Program-made: the position numbers and the translations under genes
Notes under the pieces: generated by a model
What the model was told of the DNA's origin: nothing
The model's database searches: none
What the model saw: the letters and a program-made list of their open reading frames with translations, nothing else
Origin: Granulosicoccus sp964594905
Lineage (GTDB): Bacteria > Pseudomonadota > Gammaproteobacteria > Granulosicoccales > Granulosicoccaceae
Assembly: GCA_964594905.1 (NCBI GenBank)
Contig: CAZQOI010000042.1
Coordinates: 1-26,089 of the forward strand
Direction: 5' to 3'
Length of the DNA: 26,089 nucleotides
Shown: piece after piece, positions 8,050 to 14,402 of the stretch
How positions within the stretch are numbered: position 1 is the first letter of the stretch
How the letters are laid out: each line of letters opens with the position of its first letter

Positions 8050-8559
8050 ATGTCAGACTCATTACGAAATCAGTTGTTACAGGCTGGGTTTACTGAAACC
8101 AAAAAAAAGAAATCCTCCAAAAAAAAATCAGACCAGCCGAATTCCAAGTCAGCAAGCTCACATCAACAACGTGAAAAAGACGCACGAAGAGCTCAACAAA
8201 AAACGGAGCTGGCTAACAAGGAGGCTGCCCTTGTTGCAGAGCGTAAAGCGACCAAAGCAACAATTAAAACTCTGATTGAAGAATCTCAAATTACCGAATT
8301 CGCTGGTGAGTCGGTCTATCGTTTTGTGCTTGGCACGCGCATCCGTGAATTGTATGTGAGCGATAAGGTTCGTGAAAAACTCAATGATGGTAGCTATGTC
8401 ATTACCCGACTCAACGGCAACACCAAAATCGTCCCGTCAGAGACTGCGACAGCCATAGAAGCTATCAATCCTGATTGGGCCATTGTCACCAAAACTCAAG
8501 GCGATGATGACGACACTGAATACGAAAACTTCAAGGTACCTGACGACCTGCAATGGTAG
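8050..8559 (+). CDS. DUF2058 / YaiL-family nucleoprotein-like protein
   Basis: The protein (169 residues from the ATG at 8050) matches the YaiL/DUF2058 pattern. It has a short N-terminal SDSLRNQLLQAGF, a long Lys/Gln/Glu-rich linker likely to be a charged coiled coil (residues about 17-75), and a compact C-terminal domain with SVYRFVLGTRIRELYVSD and ending in VPDDLQW. An upstream in-frame TTG at 8041 overlaps the previous stop; the ATG is preferred because family members start with MSDSL-like sequence. The lysine stretch is encoded by runs of 8 A (8101-8108) and 9 A (8119-8127), unusual slippage-prone tracts. The function of the family is poorly known; E. coli YaiL has been described as nucleoprotein/polysaccharide-associated. 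It overlaps sbcB by 7 bp. Confidence 0.85.
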   Translation: MSDSLRNQLLQAGFTETKKKKSSKKKSDQPNSKSASSHQQREKDARRAQQKTELANKEAALVAERKATKATIKTLIEESQITEFAGESVYRFVLGTRIRELYVSDKVREKLNDGSYVITRLNGNTKIVPSETATAIEAINPDWAIVTKTQGDDDDTEYENFKVPDDLQW

Positions 8560-9989
8560 CCGAGCAATCACTTGTCTGGTTTGACTACGAAACTTTTGGT
8601 ACTCATCCAGCCTGGGACAGACCAGCCCAATTTGCGGGAGTACGCACCGATCTTGAATTGAATCAAATTGGCGAGCCCGTTACTTACTACTGCAAGATTG
8701 CCAACGACTACCTGCCGAATCCACACGCCTGTCGCGTTACAGGTCTAACCCCCCAACTCGTTAATCAGCGAGGTGACCCGGAGTCCGTTTTTATCAAACG
8801 GGTTCTGGACATGATCGGAAAAAATGGCACTTGTTCTATTGGTTATAACAGCATTCGCTTTGACGACGAATTTACTCGCCACATTGCGTTCAGGAATTTT
8901 TTCGACGCCTATGGACACGAATACAAATCAGGTAACTCACGTTGGGACTTACTTGATGTTGTGCGATTGACTCGCGCTCTCCGGCCAGATGGCATTAAAT
9001 GGCCAGTCAATGACGATGGAACTGCATCTAATCGTCTGGAACATTTGACCGCAGCAAACAACATTGAGCATCGGGATGCACACGATGCAATGTCAGACGT
9101 TTGGGCAACATTGGATATCGCGCGCTTAATCCGGTCGGCCCAACCGAAACTCTATGAATACGCCTTTACACACCGGGACAAGAGTAGTGCCGCGCAAATT
9201 CTTAATACACGAACGCGCAAACCTTGCCTTTATGTGTCCTCGATGATTCCACGAGATCGACATCACATCAGCGCGATCATGCCCCTATGCCGTCACCCGG
9301 TAAATGCCAACGCTGTGATTGTGCTGGATCTCACCACAGATCCATCCTTGTTGAAAACTTTAAGTGTTGAAGAAATTTCGGCACGCGTATTTGCAAAATC
9401 AGCTGAAATCGCATCTACCGACCGTATAGGGCTTGGCAGTATCGCTATTAACAAGTGCCCCGTGCTTGTGCCATTGAACACCCTTCGTCCAGAGGATGAA
9501 GAACGACTTGGCCTCGACCGTCAACAAATGCTGCAAGCCGCATCTCTTACCGAACAGCTGCTTGATGAGGAATTGATTGAGAAGATCGGCAAAGTCATGC
9601 ATCGCGAATGGGATAACTCACCCTATGAGCTTGAAGGCACACTTTACAGCGGTGCGTTTTTTTCTAACGAAGATAAACAGCGACTAACGAAAGTAACTAA
9701 GGCTAAGCCTGCCACTTTGGCAAACTTTGCAGGCTACTTCGACGATCCAAGACTCGATACCTTGTTGTGGAGATATCGTGCGCGAAATCACCCTGAAACA
9801 CTATCAACAGCCGAGGAACAACAATGGCGGCTAGAGGCTAAGGAGCGGCTGCAAGATGACACTGCGCCGTGGCTCGGGTTTCGAGAATATCGTGAGCTGC
9901 TTGATACTATTGATTGGCCAGAAAATGAACAGACACTGGCAACGGCGCTGCGAGACTACGGAAACTTACTTGAGACCGAGCTCAATTAA
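8553..9989 (+). CDS. sbcB: Exodeoxyribonuclease I (SbcB/ExoI)
   Basis: ExoI degrades single-stranded DNA 3' to 5' and works in recombination and mismatch repair. The 478-residue protein carries the DEDDh nuclease signature: WFDYETFG (D11, E13), SIGYNSIRFDDEF near residue 100, and HRDAHDAMSDVWATLDIARL near residue 180 with the catalytic His/Asp. It continues with the ExoI-specific SH3-like and C-terminal regions (for example LEHLTAANNIEHRDAHDA and WRYRARNHPETL). Length matches E. coli SbcB (475). The start ATG overlaps the DUF2058 stop, implying coupling. Its 3' end overlaps the next gene on the opposite strand by 8 bp. Confidence 0.96.
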   Translation: MVAEQSLVWFDYETFGTHPAWDRPAQFAGVRTDLELNQIGEPVTYYCKIANDYLPNPHACRVTGLTPQLVNQRGDPESVFIKRVLDMIGKNGTCSIGYNSIRFDDEFTRHIAFRNFFDAYGHEYKSGNSRWDLLDVVRLTRALRPDGIKWPVNDDGTASNRLEHLTAANNIEHRDAHDAMSDVWATLDIARLIRSAQPKLYEYAFTHRDKSSAAQILNTRTRKPCLYVSSMIPRDRHHISAIMPLCRHPVNANAVIVLDLTTDPSLLKTLSVEEISARVFAKSAEIASTDRIGLGSIAINKCPVLVPLNTLRPEDEERLGLDRQQMLQAASLTEQLLDEELIEKIGKVMHREWDNSPYELEGTLYSGAFFSNEDKQRLTKVTKAKPATLANFAGYFDDPRLDTLLWRYRARNHPETLSTAEEQQWRLEAKERLQDDTAPWLGFREYRELLDTIDWPENEQTLATALRDYGNLLETELN

Positions 9990-10440
9990 TCCGCCGACCA
10001 CCACCATCCATAAAGTCGGTGCCGCTAATCAATGGGCGCATAGAGTTGATAACAAAGAAACCAAAAAACAGAAAGAAGAAAATAAATTTGGCATTCGCAT
10101 AAGCTGGAGCCAACCATTCACAAAAAACGAGCAGCGCCAAAGTGGCGAGGATAAAGCCATACACCGAATGGCAGTAAACACTAACTATTGAGTGCGCAAC
10201 TTCACGGCGGTATACACCACTGCACACCATGCAGAGCATCATTAAAAGAACAACCGGTACCATCGGCTCCAGCATCTCTGCAACTTCAAAACCCAAGCTG
10301 ACACGACCTGCCGCCAAAAAGACCAAGGCGAAAAGCAGCGCCTCGACAAGACCTTGTAGAAGCGGGGGGAAACGAAACTGACGCAGCAATTGCTGAGAGA
10401 AGTTTGCCGAACGACCCAGTAAAGTAGACCCGAAATGCAT
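9982..10440 (-). CDS. Orphan four-helix membrane protein resembling the N-terminus of PEP-CTERM/XrtA-type sugar transferases
   Basis: The 152-residue protein has four predicted membrane helices: about 28-45, 60-75, 92-110 and 118-134. After helix 2 it has the short segment SGVYRREVAHSIVSV. That layout (aromatic/hydrophobic first helix with ...LVEALLFALVFLAAGRV, then 'GxYxR', then two helices) resembles the membrane N-terminus of exosortase-associated exopolysaccharide sugar transferases. Here the protein stops (TDFMDGGGRRIN) before any transferase domain. No glycosyltransferase lies next to it. The start is supported by a GGAG six bases upstream of the ATG. It may be a real small membrane protein or a domain left after truncation; the family assignment is from memory of the pattern and uncertain. 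It converges with sbcB and diverges from bpt. Confidence 0.7.
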   Translation of the reverse strand: MHFGSTLLGRSANFSQQLLRQFRFPPLLQGLVEALLFALVFLAAGRVSLGFEVAEMLEPMVPVVLLMMLCMVCSGVYRREVAHSIVSVYCHSVYGFILATLALLVFCEWLAPAYANAKFIFFFLFFGFFVINSMRPLISGTDFMDGGGRRIN

Positions 10441-10511
10441 TACAGCTCCGTGCGATGGAGGCGGTTGAGCGCTAGAAGAAAGTCTAGGATATCATCAGCC
10501 TGAAACCATCA

Positions 10512-10535
10512 AAGTAACGAATTGCAACGTTACTT
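10512..10535. promoter_or_regulatory. 8-bp inverted repeat upstream of bpt, possible operator
   Basis: AAGTAACG (10512-10519) and its exact complement CGTTACTT (10528-10535) flank an 8-bp AT-rich spacer. The right arm abuts a -10-like TATATT at 10535-10540. Position and symmetry fit an operator for a dimeric regulator controlling bpt and perhaps the divergent membrane-protein gene. As an RNA hairpin it would have no following U-tract, so a terminator is unlikely. Confidence 0.4.
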
Positions 10536-10540
10536 ATATT
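10535..10540 (+). promoter_or_regulatory. Candidate -10 element of bpt
   Basis: TATATT (5 of 6 to consensus) lies 54 bp before the ATG at 10595. A start site near 10547 would fall downstream of the GTG at 10541, so if this promoter is real the longer GTG start cannot be used. No good -35 hexamer is seen at 16-18 bp; the inverted repeat occupies that region. Confidence 0.3.
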
Positions 10541-10594
10541 GTGAATTCCACCGCAAAGTTTACCGTAGCTAGAGGCGTTTACGACTCTGATATT

Positions 10595-11380
10595 ATGGGC
10601 GATATGGACCAGCAACGTATCAAGCTCTACCAAGGATCGCTGAACAAATGTAGCTATCTGGACAATCGTCAGGCGATTAACATTTACGCTGATCCGCACC
10701 ACCCCGAACCACGGCTTGTCTATAACCAACTGATTACACGCGGATTTCGACGCTCAGGCGAGTACGTTTACAAGCCCGGATGCACCGACTGCAGCGCCTG
10801 TGTGCCTGTGCGCATCCAATGTCAGGAATTTGAGCTACGCCGAACAGATCGGCGTAACCTATCGCAAAATAGCGACCTGGTCGTGGACTACCAACCAGCT
10901 CGTTTTACCGAAGCATACTTTGATCTGTACCGCCGTTATCTCAACCATCGTCACCCTGGTGGAGGCATGGATGATCCTGAACCAGAAGACTTCGAACGCT
11001 TCCTGTTGAATCCCTGGGGTGACACTTTATTTCTGGAAATCCGGCATGCCGACGACATTATTGCCGTGGCCGTTACTGACGCAGCTGCCGATGGGCTGTC
11101 AGCGGTTTATACGTTTTTCGACCCGACTTTTTCGGCCAGAGCACTCGGACGCTTCAGCATTCTGTCGCAAATCGAACTCTGCCAGTCAATGAATATTCCG
11201 TACCTGTATCTTGGATATTGGGTCGATGGCTGCCAGAAGATGCAATACAAGACTGATTACCGCCCGCAAGAACACTACGATGGTCATCAGTGGATCAAGA
11301 TGAAAACCGCCGACGACATTGAGCGATACAAGCCTCGTCAATCACCTGCTGCTGAGGCTTGTTCTATTCCACGTAAATAG
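10595..11380 (+). CDS. bpt: Aspartate/glutamate leucyltransferase (bacterial protein transferase Bpt, ATE family)
   Basis: Bpt moves leucine from Leu-tRNA to N-terminal Asp/Glu of proteins, marking them for ClpS/ClpAP degradation (N-end rule). The protein has the ATE N-domain with CSYLDNRQA, the cysteine cluster CTDCSACVPVRI, and the C-domain with YRRYLNHRHPGGGM, YTFFDPTFSARALGRFSIL and YLYLGYWVDGCQKMQYK. All are characteristic of the family. An upstream GTG (10541) would add 18 residues. The ATG at 10595 (or 10604) is preferred because homologs begin about ten residues before the CSYL motif and because a likely -10 element overlaps the GTG. Its 3' end overlaps the cyclase gene on the other strand by 43 bp. 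Confidence 0.93.
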   Translation: MGDMDQQRIKLYQGSLNKCSYLDNRQAINIYADPHHPEPRLVYNQLITRGFRRSGEYVYKPGCTDCSACVPVRIQCQEFELRRTDRRNLSQNSDLVVDYQPARFTEAYFDLYRRYLNHRHPGGGMDDPEPEDFERFLLNPWGDTLFLEIRHADDIIAVAVTDAAADGLSAVYTFFDPTFSARALGRFSILSQIELCQSMNIPYLYLGYWVDGCQKMQYKTDYRPQEHYDGHQWIKMKTADDIERYKPRQSPAAEACSIPRK

Positions 11381-12624
11381 ATGTCGTACATGCTGGCAGG
11401 CCCCCACTCTTCGCGGAGCTCAGTAAATAGCTCTGTCGCCCGCCCCCATTTGCCAGCCTTACTCGCCAACATCGCCTCACGATGCAACTTCAGTCGCAAC
11501 TCGGTTTTCTCATCTGCTTCACTAGCGAGTCCAAGTGGTTCGAACATGGTGACGGGTGTTTTACGCCCTTTTACAATCACCGTGTCAAGTTCGCGGAAAA
11601 GTAGCTCTGGCATAGCTTCAGCAGTCTTGTCGCCAACAATTATTGGCACCGCGTATTTGCGCGTTTGCGCTTCGAGACGCTGAGCAACATTGACAGAGTC
11701 ACCAACCACCGTGTAATCCATGCGATATTCAGAACCGAGTGGTCCGACCATTGCCCGCCCCGTACTGACTCCGATACCTACGGCGATTTCCGGCAGACCT
11801 TGTTCTTGAAATTGCCTGTTTAATTCCCCTAGTTCGTCACGAATATCCATCGCTGCACGCATCGCATCGTATGCATGAGTATCGGATGGCGCAGGTGCTC
11901 CCCACACTGCCATAACGCTGTCGCCCATGTATTTATCGATCGTGCCGCGGTAACGGACCACAATACGGCTGACCATTGAAAAGAAACCGTTGAGCCAGGC
12001 GGCAAGTTGTTGAGGCTCCAATTGCTCACTGATTGCCGAGAAACCGACGGTATCGCAAAACAGTACGCTGATCTCTCGCTCCTCTCCAGAAAGGCCAAGA
12101 CTCTCAGGATTGCGACTGTACTCGGCAGCTAGTTCTGGCGGTACGTACTGGCTGAGTAAGGATGCAAAGTGTTTGCGGTCACGAATCTCCGCCATGTATG
12201 ACAACAACACGTAAATCGAGAACAGCACAAACAGAATCAGCATTTGGAATTCAAGCGGAATACTCGGCACCGCAGGGCTGAAATTGAGATGCAGAACAGC
12301 GATAGCCGCAACCGCTGCCAGCGTTAATAAGGAACCACCAATGATGCGAAACCACGGCAACACCAACGCCAGCGCTACTGTAATCAATTGAGTGACCCAG
12401 AAGACCTGGCCGAAGGGTTCCGATTCGAACAGGTTAAAGGCGTTGCCACCACGGATTTTCAGGGAAAAAAGCTCCCCCGAATTGTCCGCACCAGCGGTCC
12501 AGTCAAACCCGAAATACAGGCGGAAAACACCGAGACCTGTGAGCACCAACAAGACAAATGCCAATAACAGCAGGAGCGAAAACGTCAAACTGCGCCGACT
12601 CGGACTGTAGTACGGGATTTTCAC
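11338..12624 (-). CDS. Membrane-bound class III adenylate cyclase
   Basis: The 428-residue protein makes a cyclic nucleotide, most likely cAMP. Residues 13-36, 75-90, 95-115 and 124-145 are hydrophobic and give a small membrane domain. The catalytic domain (about 183-345) is complete: metal ligands D191 (VLFCDTVGFS) and D235 (YMGDSVMAVWGAP), adenine-pocket lysine K231, and transition-state residues N312 and R316 (VNVAQRL). The second specificity position, seven residues before N312, is T305. This Lys/Thr pair occurs in known adenylate cyclases such as cyanobacterial CyaB1, arguing against guanylate cyclase. A C-terminal helical extension (about 360-428) may be TPR-like. It diverges from phaB. 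No sensor domain of a named type (CHASE2, HAMP) is clear. Confidence 0.92.
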   Translation of the reverse strand: MKIPYYSPSRRSLTFSLLLLLAFVLLVLTGLGVFRLYFGFDWTAGADNSGELFSLKIRGGNAFNLFESEPFGQVFWVTQLITVALALVLPWFRIIGGSLLTLAAVAAIAVLHLNFSPAVPSIPLEFQMLILFVLFSIYVLLSYMAEIRDRKHFASLLSQYVPPELAAEYSRNPESLGLSGEEREISVLFCDTVGFSAISEQLEPQQLAAWLNGFFSMVSRIVVRYRGTIDKYMGDSVMAVWGAPAPSDTHAYDAMRAAMDIRDELGELNRQFQEQGLPEIAVGIGVSTGRAMVGPLGSEYRMDYTVVGDSVNVAQRLEAQTRKYAVPIIVGDKTAEAMPELLFRELDTVIVKGRKTPVTMFEPLGLASEADEKTELRLKLHREAMLASKAGKWGRATELFTELREEWGPASMYDIYLRGIEQASAAGD

Positions 12625-12715
12625 TGTCTCTTAAGGTGTTCTCGTCTGACGCGCGAAGGTTAGCACAGGCGACCATGCTATCTTGCCAGACTCATTTTTC
12701 TAAGGTCGCGATACG

Positions 12716-13453
12716 ATGCGAACTGCACTGGTTACGGGTGGAATTGGCGGTCTTGGCACGGCGATGTGTCGGCGGCTGGCGACCGATGGCTACCTCGTAT
12801 TGGCCAACTACCTTCCCTCGATGAGCGAGGCGGCTGATAAATGGCAACAGCAATTGGCAGCTGACGGTATTGATATCGCGCTGATCGCTGGTGACGTGGC
12901 TGACGTACAGTCCTGTGAGGATATGGCACTGGGTATTTTGCATACTCACGACCGTGTTGACGTCTTGATTAACAACGCCGGGATAACCCGAGACGCGACT
13001 TTGAAAAACCTCGACGCAAAAGACTGGAATGCCGTCATAGATACGAATCTCAGCAGCCTATTCAACGTCACGAAACCGCTGTTACCGACAATGCTGGCAG
13101 CTGGCTTCGGCCGTATCGTGAATATCTCGTCGGTAAATGCGCAACGCGGACAGTTCGGCCAAACCAACTATTCAGCTGCCAAAGCAGGTGTTCATGGATT
13201 CACTAAAGCGCTGGCGCAGGAAACAGCTAGAAAAGGCATTACGGTTAACACAGTGTCACCCGGGTTTATTGAAACTGAAATGGTACAAGCCATTCCAGAT
13301 GAACAACGCGAGGAAATCATCAAAGCAATTCCAGTCGGGCGTATCGGTAAACCAGATGATATTGCTCGAGCAGTCAGTTTTCTCGTTGCTGATGATGCAG
13401 GCTATATCACTGGTGCTGAGATTTCGGTCAACGGTGGCATTCACACATTTTGA
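12716..13453 (+). CDS. phaB: Acetoacetyl-CoA reductase, PhaB-type SDR
   Basis: PhaB reduces acetoacetyl-CoA to (R)-3-hydroxybutyryl-CoA with NADPH, supplying polyhydroxyalkanoate synthesis. The 245-residue SDR has the cofactor loop TGGIGGLG (7-14), the NNAG motif (86-89), and catalytic S139, Y152 and K156 within NISSVNAQRGQFGQTNYSAA. The V-N-x-Q-x-G-Q-F-G-Q-T-N-Y-S stretch is closely PhaB-like, and the C-terminus VNGGIHTF is also diagnostic of this group. An upstream TAAGG (12701-12705) is a plausible ribosome site. No phaA, phaC or phasin is adjacent, so other 3-oxoacyl reductase roles (FabG-like) remain possible. The gene overlaps the next one tail-to-tail by 13 bp. Confidence 0.88.
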   Translation: MRTALVTGGIGGLGTAMCRRLATDGYLVLANYLPSMSEAADKWQQQLAADGIDIALIAGDVADVQSCEDMALGILHTHDRVDVLINNAGITRDATLKNLDAKDWNAVIDTNLSSLFNVTKPLLPTMLAAGFGRIVNISSVNAQRGQFGQTNYSAAKAGVHGFTKALAQETARKGITVNTVSPGFIETEMVQAIPDEQREEIIKAIPVGRIGKPDDIARAVSFLVADDAGYITGAEISVNGGIHTF

Positions 13454-14256
13454 TGTAATAGTTCAAACGCAGATTCATACAAGGTCTGTGTGGATGCGGC
13501 AAGAATTGAAGTCGTGTGTTCGTTTATGTTCTGACCGTCAAGATCGGTAATGATCCCACCAGCTTCTCGCACACCGACCGTCAATGCCGCAATGTCCAGA
13601 ATATTTACATCAGACTCGATAACAAGATCGGCCTGACCGGCACAGAGTTGGTGGTAATGACAAAAATCACCATAACCACGCACCCGTTTAACCTGAGCAA
13701 CCAGCTTTCCATAATTGAGCCACTGCGAAGTATCTTCAGCCATCGAAGCAAGGTTGCCAGATGATAGAAACGCGGCTTCAAGCGAATCAATGGTTTGACG
13801 AACTTGCACAGGTTTATCGTTGATCTTTACGCCCTGGCCCTGAACAGCAATCAGCCGCTCTCCATAAGCCGGTGCGTTAGATACACCGACCACCATTTCA
13901 CCATCGACTTCGAGAGCTATCTGGGTTGAAAAATAGGGTAAACCCCGAATAAAACTCTTGGTCCCATCGATCGGATCAACCAGCCAACGCGCTGAGCCAG
14001 ATGAGGATGTCGAAGCGGATGAGCTACCGAATTGGCGGCCGGTTTCTTCACCATAAAAATCAGCCTCTGGAAGTGCTTGCGTCAAATGTTCACGAATCAG
14101 TTTTTCAACGGCAACATCGACCTCGGTGACCGGGGTATTGTCTGGTTTCTCGGAAACTTGCCAATCGCCACTTTCAAGAAACTCATTGATCAGCGTTTCA
14201 GCCGCCTGCGCTGCCTTGAGCGCGGACTCTGCCGCTGATTGGAGGTCAATTTTCAT
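13441..14256 (-). CDS. Inositol-monophosphatase-family phosphatase, histidinol-phosphatase (HisN)-like
   Basis: This is a 271-residue Mg-dependent phosphatase. Metal-binding motifs are YGEETG (E70/E71), WLVDPIDGTKSFIRGLP (D94, D97) and ILDIAAL near residue 220. The T-K-S-F-x-R-G-x-P extension of the central motif is the variant found in HisN-type histidinol phosphatases rather than SuhB, so histidinol-phosphate is the likelier substrate, though 3'-phosphoadenosine or inositol phosphate cannot be excluded. A serine-rich insert (SSSASTSSSGSA, 78-89) sits between the first two motifs and is not usual. It is transcribed away from rep; a perfect TATAAT lies just upstream on its strand. Confidence 0.85.
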   Translation of the reverse strand: MKIDLQSAAESALKAAQAAETLINEFLESGDWQVSEKPDNTPVTEVDVAVEKLIREHLTQALPEADFYGEETGRQFGSSSASTSSSGSARWLVDPIDGTKSFIRGLPYFSTQIALEVDGEMVVGVSNAPAYGERLIAVQGQGVKINDKPVQVRQTIDSLEAAFLSSGNLASMAEDTSQWLNYGKLVAQVKRVRGYGDFCHYHQLCAGQADLVIESDVNILDIAALTVGVREAGGIITDLDGQNINEHTTSILAASTQTLYESAFELLHQNV

Positions 14257-14280
14257 AGAACAATCGTAAACAAATACCGC

Positions 14281-14314
14281 ATTATACGGACACAGGTTTT
14301 ATCGGGTGTGTCAA
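14281..14314 (-). promoter_or_regulatory. Candidate promoter of the HisN-like gene
   Basis: On the minus strand, a perfect TATAAT occupies 14281-14286 and a perfect TTGACA occupies 14309-14314. The 22-bp spacing is longer than the normal 16-18, so the two may not work as one promoter. The -10 alone would start transcription about 18 bases before the start codon. Confidence 0.35.
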
Positions 14315-14402
14315 TACTGAACATTAGCAGTGAAGTCGCTAGACTACGCCTCCCGAGTCGCACATCAAGGTGACTCAGACACAGGCAAAACTACACGCTC
14401 AC

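Noticed and set aside
13137..13550. A 137-codon plus-strand frame across the phaB/phosphatase junction
   Set aside because: It is a shadow of the phaB coding sequence without any recognisable domain.
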